A stretch of 64,000 nt of DNA from an uncultured Alistipes sp. (GTDB lineage Bacteria > Bacteroidota > Bacteroidia > Bacteroidales > Rikenellaceae), in assembly GCA_900539755.1 (NCBI GenBank), contig UQDC01000010.1, positions 1 through 64,000 on the forward strand, read 5' to 3'. Shown here piece after piece: positions 35,869 through 45,545 of this stretch. Made by a program: the position numbers and the translations under genes. The notes beneath the pieces were generated by a model. That model ran no database searches. It was not told the DNA's origin and saw only the letters and a program-made list of their open reading frames with translations. How positions within the stretch are numbered: the first letter of the stretch is position 1; every line of letters starts with the position of its first letter.

Positions 35869-37190
35869 ATGAAAACAGCACTTCTCACCCTCGCAGTGTC
35901 CATTTTATTGACACCTCTTTATGCTCAAGAAAAGATGACTCTGGAAGCATGTATGAAATATGCTATCAAACACTCGACAAGTGTGCAACAACAAGAGATT
36001 GCTCTTGAAGATGCACGGCAAAATTATATCGGTGCAGTAGCTTCAGCCATGCCCTCGATCAATGCATCCACTGGAGGCACCATGAATTACGGCCGTTCGA
36101 TTGACCCGGAGACCAATACCTACACCACCACCTCAACCTTTAATAACTCGTACAGCTTGTCGGGATCTTTGACCGTATTCAATGGTTTATCGACCATCAA
36201 CACCATCAAAGCCACGAAGGTCATGCGAGCCATGGGTGTCGAAGAACTACAGCTGGCTCGCGACCAAATAGCCATGAACACCATGTCGGCCTATTTCGAT
36301 GTCGTTTACTATTACGGCACCGTAGAGATTGCCCAAGAACAGTTAAGGACCAGCCAGTTGGAGTTGAAACAGGTGCAAGAACAATATGAACTCGACCTAA
36401 AAGCGCCAGCCGATGTAGCTGAAGTGGAGGCACAGGTGGCCAATTACGATTATCTGCTTACAGAACAACAGAGCAACTTGGAGTTGGCTTTAATCGAGCT
36501 GCGAAAAGTGATGAACTACCCACAAGAAGAGCCTTTGGAAATTGATACCGAGGTAGACATAGAAGGGATGTTGATTACCGAAACTCTCGAAGAGGTCTTG
36601 AATTACGCATTGGTGTACAATCCGCAAATACGGTCCAAAGAGATGAACAGCCGTTACTACGAATTGAATTACGCGAGCACCAAAGGACGTTATCTCCCTT
36701 CGATCAGTCTCTCTGGAGGGTTCAGTACCAACTATTTTGTCAATGTAGACTCACCAGGCAATTACGCCAAATACTTTAATCAGTTGGGTAACAACCGTGG
36801 ATATTATGTAGGCATGTCAATGTCGATTCCCATTTTTTCGGGCTTGAGCCGACGGGTGGCAAAACATCGTGCAAAATTACAATATGATAATGCCATCCTT
36901 GCCCATACAGAACAACGTCGGACATTGGAAAGTGAAGTGGCCAAGACCTATCAGGAGATGCAGAATTTTGGAAAGCAATATATAATGAGCCAAAAAAAGT
37001 ACAGGCAAACGATCTGGCTTACCGCAGCGTGTCACAAAAATTTGCGGAGGGAATGGTTACAGCCATTGATTTACAGACCGCATCAAACAATCTGCTACAA
37101 GCTCGCTCCGATTTGCTTCATGCGCGGCTGCAATACATCATCAAATGTCGCATGGTGGGCTATTACAATGGGATTCCGCTGATACGTTAA
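35869..37190 (+). CDS. TolC-like outer-membrane efflux channel, read through a -1 frameshift at an A7 run
   Basis: A signal peptide (ending YAQ) is followed by a TolC-family protein (MTLEACMKYAIKHSTSVQQQ onward) that is normal to about residue 377. At bases 36991-36999 the codons CAA AAA AAG contain the heptamer A AAA AAG. In frame the protein then becomes nonsense (TIWLTAACHKN and onward) and stops at 37182. Shifting by -1 restores a typical TolC C-terminus (VQANDLAYRSVSQKFAEG, then GMVTAIDLQTASNNLLQAR and YYNGIPLIR) ending at 37188-37190. Either one A is missing from an A8 run (mutation or read error) or the cell uses programmed frameshifting. It is the first gene of a four-gene ABC efflux operon. 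Confidence 0.85.
36992..36999 (+). other. Slippery A7G run inside the TolC-like gene
   Basis: Seven A then G (36992-36999). In the reading frame it is A AAA AAG, the same heptamer that drives -1 frameshifting in E. coli dnaX. A purine-rich GGAAAG lies about 18 bases upstream, and a possible weak stem CCGCA/TGCGG about 20 bases downstream; neither is strong. Confidence 0.6.
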
Positions 37191-37289
37191 CAAACACCCA
37201 TTACGACAGAAAACCGCAGCGAAAAAACTGTCCTTCAAACGGATTCCAACTAAAACAATAAAAATGTAAATACGAAAATACACTGTACC

Positions 37290-38549
37290 ATGGATATCAA
37301 ACGAGAAAAAAAGACCGGATGGAAAGCAATTTTCCAAAAGAAATATTTGCCCTATCTGTTTGGCGCTGTATTTCTAATCTTTGTCGCCATACTGTTGTTG
37401 CGCAGCAATGCATCCGTACTGCGTGTCAGTGCCGATGTGGTGACCATTTCAAACGTAGAAAAGGGCGAATTCAACGACTACGTTCGCCTGACCAGTACAG
37501 CGCAACCGATCACCACCGTTCAACTCTCACCGCTGGAAACAGGCGTAGTTGAGCGGATCGTAGCCGAAGAGGGTACGAAAGTACGTCGGGGCGACGTAAT
37601 TGTCGAGATGTCTAACAACTCTTTGAGCATGCAGATTCTGCAATCGGAAGCAGACCTGGCCGAAAAACAGAACATTCTGCGCAATACGTTGATCTCCATG
37701 GAGCAGGAACGTCTGACCTTGAAACAGGACAAACTACAACTCGACATTGATGTCGATCGCAAATACCGGGCTTATATGCGCAATGAACGGCTCTACAAGA
37801 ACAATTTGCTGGCCAAGGAGGATTGGATGCAGTCGAAAGAGGATTATGAACTGGCCCTGAATCAACGGACGCTGAATGAGGAAAAACAATACCAGGATTC
37901 GCTTTTCCGCTCGAATCAGGTGGGCCAGATGGAAGAGAGTCTTCGTTCAATGTCACTCAACATGCAGTTGATTCGGCAGCGTGTCGATAACCTGAAGATC
38001 AAAGCGCCTATTGATGGTGAGGTGGGTATGCTGAACGTTGTATTGGGGCAGTCTGTCGGAGAGGGCACCGCAATCGGACAGGTCAACGACCTTTCAGCCT
38101 ACAAGGTGACGGCTCAAATCGATGAGCACTACATCGATCGGGTCACGATTGGACTGACGGCATCTTTCGAGCGACAAGACAACCTTTATGAGATGGTGCT
38201 GCGGAAGGTCTATCCGGAGGTACGTGAAGGACAATTCCGCGCCGACTTTGTCTTTTCGGGCGAGGTTCCGGAAAACATTCGCAGTGGGCAGACCTACTAC
38301 CTGAACCTGCAACTCGGACAGCCGACCGAGGCCGTGATGATTCCACGAGGATCGTTCTACCAGTTGACAGGGGGTTCCTGGATCTACGTTGTGAATGCGG
38401 AAGGGACCAAGGCGTTCCGTCGCAAGATTCGAATCGGTCGTCAAAATCCTCAATATTACGAGGTTCTCGAAGGACTTGATCCAGGCGAGAAGGTAATTAC
38501 CTCATCGTACGACAATTTTGGAGAACACGACGTGCTGATGCTAAAATAA
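37290..38549 (+). CDS. Periplasmic adaptor (HlyD/MacA-like) of the ABC efflux operon
   Basis: A 419-residue protein with a cytoplasmic basic tail, one membrane helix (about 19-38) and a periplasmic part: lipoyl half (VERIVAEEGTKVRRGDVIVE), a long coiled-coil hairpin (about 110-230, LEADLAEK-like heptads), second lipoyl half (IKAPIDGEVGMLNVVLGQSV), beta-barrel and membrane-proximal domains. It links the inner-membrane ABC pump to the TolC-like channel. It lies 99 bases after the TolC-like gene and 39 bases before the permease gene. Confidence 0.88.
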   Translation: MDIKREKKTGWKAIFQKKYLPYLFGAVFLIFVAILLLRSNASVLRVSADVVTISNVEKGEFNDYVRLTSTAQPITTVQLSPLETGVVERIVAEEGTKVRRGDVIVEMSNNSLSMQILQSEADLAEKQNILRNTLISMEQERLTLKQDKLQLDIDVDRKYRAYMRNERLYKNNLLAKEDWMQSKEDYELALNQRTLNEEKQYQDSLFRSNQVGQMEESLRSMSLNMQLIRQRVDNLKIKAPIDGEVGMLNVVLGQSVGEGTAIGQVNDLSAYKVTAQIDEHYIDRVTIGLTASFERQDNLYEMVLRKVYPEVREGQFRADFVFSGEVPENIRSGQTYYLNLQLGQPTEAVMIPRGSFYQLTGGSWIYVVNAEGTKAFRRKIRIGRQNPQYYEVLEGLDPGEKVITSSYDNFGEHDVLMLK

Positions 38550-38588
38550 AATCCATTAAATTACTCTACCTAAACCCCGATTATTGCT

Positions 38589-40991
38589 ATGTTCCGAGAT
38601 TTTCTCATGCTGCTGCGCCGTTATACGGCATCATCCATCCTAAATATTATCGGGATGGCGTTGGCCTTTGCATCGGCCTACCTGATTCTGGTCCAGGTCA
38701 ATTTCGACATGTCCTACAATCGGAAAATCCCCAATGCTGAGAATATCTATCGATTGGAAAGAACGGTAGCCCAAGGGGGTAAATGGGGTGCCACTTGGAA
38801 TCGCTATGACCCTAGTGAACTCTGTGCAGGAATTCCTGAAATCGAAGCGGTCACAACAATAAGCCCATACCAGAGCATAAATGACAACTCCTATACTATC
38901 AACCGTAACAACAGTGTTTATAATCTAACTATCCGAACAGCAACCAGCGAACGGCAGGGATTGGATGTGTTCGGACTCATTCCCGTTGCCGGATCATTCG
39001 AGCAGTTTAGAGGACCTAACACAGCCATTGTTTCGGCCTCCTACGCCAAACAACAGGGACTTTCGGTCGGAGATGTACTGCACTACATATCGCGAGCCAA
39101 TTACTGGGGATTCAATCTTAGTGCTCCGATTACCATTGTAGCAATCTACCAGAATATTCCCTCTCCCAGTGATCTGTCACAGTGCAATATGTTCATCGGA
39201 ATGCCGCCCAAAGAGCAGGCATCCCGTGACAATTGGCTCTATGACGCATTCGTACGGCTACAAGATGGAGCCTCCCCAGAAGCAGTAACCGCCAAGATCA
39301 TCGCCCAACTACGCAATAGATATACTAAAAGCGGCATGTCACCTGAGGAGATCGAGCTCAGTCTGAAAGAATTGACCCCGCGCCTACACAATCTGAAAGA
39401 TCTCTATTTCCACAGCAGTAATGTTTTATCATCAGCAAAACAAGGAAACCTGGCTACCACCTACACCCTCTTGGGTGTTGCTATCCTGATTATTGTCATT
39501 GCCGGCATCAACTTCTTCAACTTCTTCCTGGCATTGGTTCCCTCGAGAATTCGGGCCATCAATACCCGCAAAGTGTTCGGAGGTTCTAACCAGCGCCTAC
39601 GTATAGGTGTCGTTGCCGAAACGCTCGGCCTAGTCATCCTTGCCCTGCTGATCGGAGCCGTGTTAGTCCTGTTCTTTGCAGACTCTCCCCTCTCCGGCTA
39701 CATCACAACAGACATTGTATCCGCAGACAACCTGATCCTAACCATAACTTTAATCGGCATCGCCTTAATCCTCGGAGTCATCATCAGTCTCTACCCGGCC
39801 TATTACATCACCTCTTTCCCCCCTGCCTTAGTTACCAAAGGGGATTTCCAAGCCTCGGCATCGGGAGTGCTTTTACGCAACATCCTGATCGGAATTCAAT
39901 TTGTCATCTCGACCGTGCTGATTATTGTGGCCATGTTTATCAATCTGCAAAACAGCTACATGATGAACTACGACATGGGATTCAATAAAGACGAGATACT
40001 CTCGGTGCAAATAAGCCCCATCACAAGCCTGGCTCAGATCGATGCCTATACGGCCAAGTTCAAACAAAACCCGATGGTCGTCGACGTAACCTTTTCCGAC
40101 GGAGATATTGTCACCCCACAAAAATCCACTTGGTCATACCCATATAAAGATCAAAGGATCAGTCATACGATGTACCGCGTATCAGGTAATTTTCTGAGAG
40201 TCATGGGTATCGATATTGTTGAAGGACGAGATTTCACCAAAGATGACGAGAAACGCACCTGCGTGTTTATCTTCAACGAAGAGGCCAAACGACAATTCGG
40301 ATTGAAGCTCGAAGAAATCATGCACAACAGTCCCGTAACAGGAGCCGCATTAATCGGTTTCTGCAAGGATTTCCATTTTAAACCACTACAATACAAAATT
40401 GAACCATTTGCATTTTGTGTTTGCGGTTCCACTCACTTTAATTCCCTAACTCATGCATACATCCGTGTAGCCGCCGGCACCAACTACCGGGAGGCAATGG
40501 ATTATATCCATACAACGGTGCATGAGCTCGATCCTTCACTCAACAAGGATATGATCCAGGTCAAAATGTTCGATGAGGAGTTGGGAGCATACTACGAATC
40601 GGAAGAGCGACTCGCCAAGCTAATCACCATCTTTACCCTCCTTTCAGTGATTATCTCAATTATGGGGGTATTCGGGTTGGTACTGTTCGAGACCCAATAC
40701 CGTCGTAAGGAGATCGGTATCCGTCGGGTAAATGGAGCCTCCGTGCAGTCGATCCTCAAAATGTTCAACCTGCAATTCTTGCGCATCACGCTCATTTGTG
40801 CAGCAGTAGCTATTCCAATCAGCTACTACTTCGTCAATCGTTGGCTGACCGGATTCACGGCCCGCATGCCAATGTCCTGGTGGATATTTGCCCTGGCTGT
40901 GGTGATCATCTGCCTGATCGTTATCGCAACCGTAACGGCCCGCAGCTGGAAAGCTGCCAACGAAAACCCGATCAACTCGATCCAACACTAA
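38589..40991 (+). CDS. ABC transporter permease, FtsX/MacB family (two FtsX domains)
   Basis: An 800-residue inner-membrane protein with the architecture TM - large periplasmic MacB-like core domain - three TM, repeated twice: first helix at about 17-37, helices at about 285-405, a second periplasmic domain (about 455-665) and helices at about 680-790. The C-terminal signature ETQYRRKEIGIRRVNGASVQ is typical of FtsX permeases. Unlike MacB it has no fused ATPase; the ATPase is the next gene. Proteins of this group move substrates from the periplasmic side outward rather than across the inner membrane. Substrate unknown (peptide, lipid or antibiotic are typical of the group). Confidence 0.9.
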   Translation: MFRDFLMLLRRYTASSILNIIGMALAFASAYLILVQVNFDMSYNRKIPNAENIYRLERTVAQGGKWGATWNRYDPSELCAGIPEIEAVTTISPYQSINDNSYTINRNNSVYNLTIRTATSERQGLDVFGLIPVAGSFEQFRGPNTAIVSASYAKQQGLSVGDVLHYISRANYWGFNLSAPITIVAIYQNIPSPSDLSQCNMFIGMPPKEQASRDNWLYDAFVRLQDGASPEAVTAKIIAQLRNRYTKSGMSPEEIELSLKELTPRLHNLKDLYFHSSNVLSSAKQGNLATTYTLLGVAILIIVIAGINFFNFFLALVPSRIRAINTRKVFGGSNQRLRIGVVAETLGLVILALLIGAVLVLFFADSPLSGYITTDIVSADNLILTITLIGIALILGVIISLYPAYYITSFPPALVTKGDFQASASGVLLRNILIGIQFVISTVLIIVAMFINLQNSYMMNYDMGFNKDEILSVQISPITSLAQIDAYTAKFKQNPMVVDVTFSDGDIVTPQKSTWSYPYKDQRISHTMYRVSGNFLRVMGIDIVEGRDFTKDDEKRTCVFIFNEEAKRQFGLKLEEIMHNSPVTGAALIGFCKDFHFKPLQYKIEPFAFCVCGSTHFNSLTHAYIRVAAGTNYREAMDYIHTTVHELDPSLNKDMIQVKMFDEELGAYYESEERLAKLITIFTLLSVIISIMGVFGLVLFETQYRRKEIGIRRVNGASVQSILKMFNLQFLRITLICAAVAIPISYYFVNRWLTGFTARMPMSWWIFALAVVIICLIVIATVTARSWKAANENPINSIQH

Positions 40992-41107
40992 CACAATATT
41001 AACTGACAAAAACTCTATACACTGTCAACAATTCTTTCCAGTCTGCCTTGTATTCCTGAAAATAGGATAAAAATCAAAAAATACTAACACAATAAAACCT
41101 TACTACT

Positions 41108-41794
41108 ATGCCGATGTTAAAAGTTGAAGAGCTCAAAAAAAGTTTCTTAACCGAAGAGATTGAAACCATCGCCTTAGACGGCGTGTCTTTTGAAGTAGAA
41201 GAGGGTGAATTTGTTGCTGTGATGGGGCCATCCGGATGTGGCAAATCTACCCTGCTTAACATCCTCGGTCTGCTGGACAATCCAACCGGCGGCAAATATT
41301 ATCTATTGGATCGGGAGGTCGGCAATCTGCGTGAACGGGATCGGACAAAATTCCGTCGAGGGCATATCGGGTTCGTGTTCCAGTCGTTCAACCTGATTGA
41401 CGAACTCAACGTATTTGAGAATGTGGAGTTGCCGTTGATCTATCTCGATGTCAAACCTTCGGAGCGCAAAAAACGGGTCAATGCCATTTTGAAACGTATG
41501 GATATTGCTCATCGTGCTGCCCATTTTCCACAGCAACTCTCCGGAGGACAACAGCAGCGTGTAGCCATTGCTCGAGCCTTGGTTTCCAATCCCAAATTGA
41601 TCCTGGCCGACGAGCCCACCGGTAACCTCGATTCGAAAAACGGACAGGAGGTTATGAATCTGCTTCAGGAGCTCAATCGTGAAGGGACAACCGTCATCAT
41701 GGTCACCCACTCTCAACACGATGCAGGCTTTGCAGGACGCACGCTCGGTCTTTTCGACGGAAAGTTGGTAACCGACGTAACCAAACGCCTTTAA
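41108..41794 (+). CDS. ABC transporter ATP-binding protein (LolD/MacB-type)
   Basis: A 228-residue ATPase with Walker A GPSGCGKST, Q-loop, signature LSGGQQQRVAIARAL, Walker B LILADEPTGNLDS and the switch His in MVTHSQHDA. Sequence features match the MacB/LolD subgroup that works with FtsX-type permeases. It lies 116 bases after the permease gene; the gap shows no clear promoter. It powers the efflux system encoded by the three preceding genes. Confidence 0.93.
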   Translation: MPMLKVEELKKSFLTEEIETIALDGVSFEVEEGEFVAVMGPSGCGKSTLLNILGLLDNPTGGKYYLLDREVGNLRERDRTKFRRGHIGFVFQSFNLIDELNVFENVELPLIYLDVKPSERKKRVNAILKRMDIAHRAAHFPQQLSGGQQQRVAIARALVSNPKLILADEPTGNLDSKNGQEVMNLLQELNREGTTVIMVTHSQHDAGFAGRTLGLFDGKLVTDVTKRL

Positions 41795-41880
41795 ACATAG
41801 CGGCCCAACTTAAGTTTGCAAAATAAAATGCATCTAAAGACCCTCCCAACTTAATTTTTCATAATACACTATTGATTGGG

Positions 41881-41911
41881 AAGCCGTCCGATCTAGATCG
41901 GACGGCTTTTT
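41881..41911 (+). terminator. Intrinsic terminator of the ABC efflux operon
   Basis: A perfect palindrome AAGCCGTCCGATC-TA-GATCGGACGGCTT (41881-41908) followed by further T. Confidence 0.9.
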
Positions 41912-42026
41912 ATTGTTGCACTATCACACACAAAATTGGTTCTCCTACTTGCTACCCATCAGCGACCATGTGCTTTGTTCCTGTATTGAGCCACGGAGAA
42001 AAATCTCAAAACATTTACAACAGTCT

Positions 42027-42056
42027 TTTGGCATACTCGAAAAAACATTAATTTTG
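42027..42056 (+). promoter_or_regulatory. Promoter of the acyltransferase-3 gene
   Basis: TTTG (42027-42030), 18 bases, TAATTTTG (42049-42056), full match. The predicted start near 42063 excludes the upstream ATG at 42059 and supports ATG 42143. Confidence 0.65.
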
Positions 42057-42142
42057 TTATGATTGTCACGGCTCTTGAGCCGACAACAGCAATTCCCAAT
42101 CATGTAACCCACCGCAACATCTCTTCTCGGCCCCAAAACATC

Positions 42143-43243
42143 ATGGAAAATAGTCGTATTGTCTTTTTGGATTATCTGCGCGTGATCGCCTGCCTGATGG
42201 TGATTATCGTACACTGTGTCGAACCTTTTTATTTGGGAGGCGAAGGCACGCTGATCCAAAACTGGAACGACGGATTCTGGTGTACCGTCATTGATTCTGC
42301 ACTGCGGGCAGCCGTTCCCCTGTTCGTGATGGCCTCCAGCTACCTGCAATTCCCCGTGAAATACGATACCTTAACCTTCTTCAAAAAGAGACTGGTACGC
42401 GTTGGCATTCCCTTTGTAATCTTCTCGCTGCTCTATACCCTCATTCCACTATATGGTACAGATGGTTTTCAACCGACGCTCAACGTACAGCGTGTTTTGC
42501 TCAATTTTGTCGGTTCGGCCGGTCATCTTTGGTTTATATACATGCTGTTGGGGCTTTATCTGCTGATGCCAATGCTCTCCCCATGGATCGACAAAATTTC
42601 TAAAAAAGAAGAACAGCTCTTTCTGATTCTTTGGGGATTCACTACAACTATTCCGTTTTTCCGACTGCTGGCTCAATCACTGTTCGATCTTCCCGAGGTA
42701 TGGGGTGAAGCCAGCTGGAATGAGTTCGGAACCTTCTATTATGTCAGCGGTTTTGTGGGATATATGGTGCTGGGACACTATTTCCGCAAACACGTAGGCA
42801 CATTGAGTTGGAAGAAAACCTTAACCTGGGCTGTAACGTTATGGATTGCCGGTTATGCAATCGCTGCCGGTGGATTTTGGCAAGCAATGCCCAAGGCATT
42901 TCCTGTGTCCGACAAAATCGACCTGGCGGTTCGCATGGAGACCACATGGGGCTTTTGCAGCACCGGCGTCATGCTGACAACGGTCGCCTACTTCCTCGTG
43001 ATCCGCAAAATTACAGCGACAGGATGGTTCTACCGTCGGTTTATTCTACCGATCTCAAAACTCAGTTACGGTATGTACCTGATGCACATTTTTATTCTGG
43101 TACCGGCATTTGCCTGGGTAACTTCTTGGAGGATCGGGACTCCAGCGACCATTTTCGTATCGGCTCTTCTGACTTTCCTGTTCTGTGCCGGCATAGCACG
43201 GCTGATCTCTTTCTTGCCGAAAAGCAAATATCTGATCGGCTAA
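42143..43243 (+). CDS. Acyltransferase family 3 inner-membrane protein
   Basis: A 366-residue protein with about 10 membrane helices. The start ATG 42143 gives the classic front RIVFLDYLRVIACLMVIIVH with the conserved Arg and His; FFKKRLVRVGIPFVIF and the late SKLSYGMYLMHIFIL also fit the family. Such proteins transfer acetyl, succinyl or other acyl groups to surface polysaccharides or lipids across the membrane. It stands alone, so the acceptor cannot be inferred. A broken relative lies at 7401-8577. Confidence 0.85.
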   Translation: MENSRIVFLDYLRVIACLMVIIVHCVEPFYLGGEGTLIQNWNDGFWCTVIDSALRAAVPLFVMASSYLQFPVKYDTLTFFKKRLVRVGIPFVIFSLLYTLIPLYGTDGFQPTLNVQRVLLNFVGSAGHLWFIYMLLGLYLLMPMLSPWIDKISKKEEQLFLILWGFTTTIPFFRLLAQSLFDLPEVWGEASWNEFGTFYYVSGFVGYMVLGHYFRKHVGTLSWKKTLTWAVTLWIAGYAIAAGGFWQAMPKAFPVSDKIDLAVRMETTWGFCSTGVMLTTVAYFLVIRKITATGWFYRRFILPISKLSYGMYLMHIFILVPAFAWVTSWRIGTPATIFVSALLTFLFCAGIARLISFLPKSKYLIG

Positions 43244-43306
43244 CCATTTTTTCATTTCACATCAGTTTGCACATCTATCCAACCGATCCACCTGACCGTC
43301 CCCTAA

Positions 43307-43341
43307 TAAAAACGCTGCCTCGTGGCGTAACGAGACAGCGT
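43307..43341 (-). terminator. Terminator of the minus-strand exported protein gene
   Basis: ACGCTG-C-CTCGT (43312-43323) pairs with ACGAG-A-CAGCGT (43330-43341) with one internal mismatch. On the minus strand it is followed by TTTTTAT. Confidence 0.75.
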
Positions 43342-43368
43342 AAAGGTAAGGTGACAACCGTAAATCTT

Positions 43369-44100
43369 CTACCGCAAATTCGGGAAGGGCAACCGATAAG
43401 TGACGGAAAACTTTCTACCATTGATCTCGACAGCTCTTCGATACGACAACGACGAGAGCAATTTTAACAAGTTGTCGAATTCAGACTTGGGAATAAAGAC
43501 GCTGTAAAGATTTGGGTTTATGGATACGGTCGTTTTATCGTTCAGGTCCGGCCACCCTTCCGGCCAAGCCACAGGCTTTTCAGCCGAATGGTCGAAACGT
43601 GTCAGCATCACCTCCACCGTATCCGGCAACCATTTTTCGGCCTGCTCGTTCCGGTAGTTCACCAGTTGGTCGTAAACCGACAAGAAGGCTTCTGGCGTAC
43701 GAGCTCTACTCGTTTCATCCTGCTGGAGATCGCCATACACCGTCTTCATCCGTACGGTATCCGAGACCAACATCAGATAATTGGTCGGCATATCGGTCGC
43801 TTGCGAAGCAGCTATATAATCCGGTAGGTCAAGCAGCTCCTGCGATATCTGCAATTGATTCCACAACGCGTCCAGCTGGGTCGAATCCAACTTCACGGTA
43901 AAATAGCCGTCCGGATTTTTATAAATTACATCTCCCCGTTCATAAATGGCGATTGTGGGAACATCCGAGCCAATCACCATCAGCCAGGGGTCTGTCACGG
44001 TCAGTACGACGTAGGGAACGCCGTACTCATCTTGCCAATGTCTCGCGAGGGCATAATTTGCCACGAGCATGACAACCAACAACATCACGATCTTTTTCAT
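43369..44100 (-). CDS. Exported protein of unknown function
   Basis: A 243-residue protein with a signal peptide (MKKIVMLLVVMLVANYALA). The mature protein begins with aromatic/beta-rich sequence (YGVPYVVLTVTDPWLMVIGS), then a helical middle, and ends with LSSLSYRRAVEINGRKFSVT. No cysteines, no repeats, no motif I recognise. It is a single-gene unit with its own terminator. Likely periplasmic; no function can be assigned. Confidence 0.75.
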   Translation of the reverse strand: MKKIVMLLVVMLVANYALARHWQDEYGVPYVVLTVTDPWLMVIGSDVPTIAIYERGDVIYKNPDGYFTVKLDSTQLDALWNQLQISQELLDLPDYIAASQATDMPTNYLMLVSDTVRMKTVYGDLQQDETSRARTPEAFLSVYDQLVNYRNEQAEKWLPDTVEVMLTRFDHSAEKPVAWPEGWPDLNDKTTVSINPNLYSVFIPKSEFDNLLKLLSSLSYRRAVEINGRKFSVTYRLPFPNLR

Positions 44101-44362
44101 AGCAACCGTTTTAACAAGGTTCGACCTGCATAAGGTACAAAAAACAGGACAGAATCACAACTACATGACAGTCCAAATGGCCTTTTTTCAAGAGAGTTGG
44201 CCTCTCAACCGAGCAATTGTTTGTTTACAAGACAGCACGTTGAACTGGAAAACGAGAAAAAACTATGCAAAAAAACGGGAGGAAAAGAAGCGGTAAACCT
44301 GAAGAGGAACCGATCAAAGCTTTTCAAAGACGAATGTTTCACCGAACGTCTGGAAACTTATC
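44101..44362. other. Intergenic region, nothing recognised
   Basis: Between the exported protein gene and the tRNA terminator. Several short overlapping frames exist but have no support. Confidence 0.5.
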
Positions 44363-44405
44363 AAAAACAAAAAGCTCTGACAATCAGATTGATTATCAGA
44401 GCTTT
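44363..44405 (-). terminator. Terminator of the tRNA-Lys gene
   Basis: On the minus strand AAAGCTCTGA (44405-44396) pairs with TCAGAGCTTT (44380-44371), and the inner bases GATT/AATC also pair; T-rich sequence follows. It lies 5 bases past the tRNA 3' end. Confidence 0.85.
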
Positions 44406-44410
44406 ATCCG

Positions 44411-44483
44411 TGATCCGTCTGGGGCTCGAACCCAGGACCCCAACATTAAAAGTGTTGTGCTCTACCAGCTGAGCTAACGAATC
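44411..44483 (-). tRNA. tRNA-Lys (anticodon UUU)
   Basis: 73 bases on the minus strand. The acceptor arms GATTCGT and ACGGATC pair (one G-T pair); D arm TAGCTCAGCTGGTAGAGC; anticodon loop CTTTTAA with anticodon TTT (44450-44448); T arm CTGGGTTCGAGCCCCAG. The discriminator base is A and CCA is not encoded. Single tRNA with its own promoter and terminator. Confidence 0.96.
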
Positions 44484-44498
44484 TCCGTTTTCGTGGTG

Positions 44499-44529
44499 CA
44501 AAGATAAACAGTTTTTTATTTATCCCAAA
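44499..44529 (-). promoter_or_regulatory. Promoter of tRNA-Lys
   Basis: On the minus strand TTTG (44529-44526), 19 bases, TATCTTTG (44506-44499), an exact consensus match. RNA would start near 44492, just before the mature tRNA. Confidence 0.75.
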
Positions 44530-44690
44530 AAAAATCGTACAGTTTCCCAATATTTATTACACTTTCTTTTCAAATGACCGTTTAGAATGCGTTCAAACGC
44601 AGATTTGCACCCCATTTTTTTTATATATAATTTTATAAAGTTTTAACGAACCGTTCAAAACATATTACTTAAGCCCAAACATAATCTAAC

Positions 44691-45545
44691 ATGAACCGTT
44701 TTCACCTTCTGTTTACACACATGTTCTGCCTGATCGGCAGCTTGGTATTGACCATTTCCTCCCTGTCAGCACAACGTTCTGCCGAAACGATTAAAATCCT
44801 GGCTGTTGGGAACAGCTTTTCTGACGATGGAGTCGAATACCTCGATGAATTGGCCCGGGCTGCCGGAATCAAACTGATCATAGGCAACCTCTACATTGGG
44901 GGGTGCTCGCTGGAACGCCACTGGAATAATGTACGCAATGAGCTTCCGTCTTATGATTATCGGAAAAATGTCGAAGGGCACCAAACCAACACACCCAAAA
45001 CGACCCTTCAACAAGCCTTACAAGATGAAGAGTGGGATTATATCACCGTACAGCAGGTTAGCCAAAATTCGGGGCTTTACGACACCTATTACCCCTATAT
45101 CGATTCTCTGTTGACCTACCTAAAGGCACATGCCCGAAATCCGGAGGTTGAGTTTGCCATTCATCAGGTATGGTCTTATGCCTGGAACTCGACCCATTCG
45201 GGATTTGCCAATTACGACAACAATCAATTGAAGATGTATCGGGACATTGTCGAAACGGTGGATAAGGTAGCTCGCAAAGAGAAGATCCACATCATCATCC
45301 CATCAGGCACCGCCATTCAGACAGGCCGCAACCTGATGGGGGACCGAATGAACCGTGACGGCTTCCATTTGGGATGGGGACTGGGACGTTACCTTGCAGC
45401 CTGCACCTGGTTCGAGACATTTCTTGGCCCCGTAAACGGCAATTCATACAGACCGGAGGGAGTTACGCCACAAGAGGCCACAATCGCTCAACACATTGCC
45501 CATATTGCGGTACTTCACCCCAATGAGCCCGGAGAGTTGCAATAA
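44691..45545 (+). CDS. Exported DUF4886 / SGNH-hydrolase-like protein
   Basis: A 284-residue protein with a signal peptide (ending SLSAQ near residue 28). The mature start KILAVGNSFSDDGVEYL carries the SGNH block I Ser (GNSFS); GGCSLERHWNN, TVQQVSQNSG and the late RDGFHLGWGLGRYLAACTWF (Asp...His pair) match the DUF4886 group. SGNH enzymes remove acyl groups from carbohydrates or lipids; in Bacteroidales they often work with glycosidases, but no glycosidase is adjacent. Single-gene unit; a hairpin terminator lies 275 bases after the stop. Confidence 0.8.
   Translation: MNRFHLLFTHMFCLIGSLVLTISSLSAQRSAETIKILAVGNSFSDDGVEYLDELARAAGIKLIIGNLYIGGCSLERHWNNVRNELPSYDYRKNVEGHQTNTPKTTLQQALQDEEWDYITVQQVSQNSGLYDTYYPYIDSLLTYLKAHARNPEVEFAIHQVWSYAWNSTHSGFANYDNNQLKMYRDIVETVDKVARKEKIHIIIPSGTAIQTGRNLMGDRMNRDGFHLGWGLGRYLAACTWFETFLGPVNGNSYRPEGVTPQEATIAQHIAHIAVLHPNEPGELQ

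Noticed and set aside
44197..44477. Short plus-strand frames across the tRNA-Lys gene
   Set aside because: They run through a complete tRNA on the other strand and its terminator, so they are not coding.
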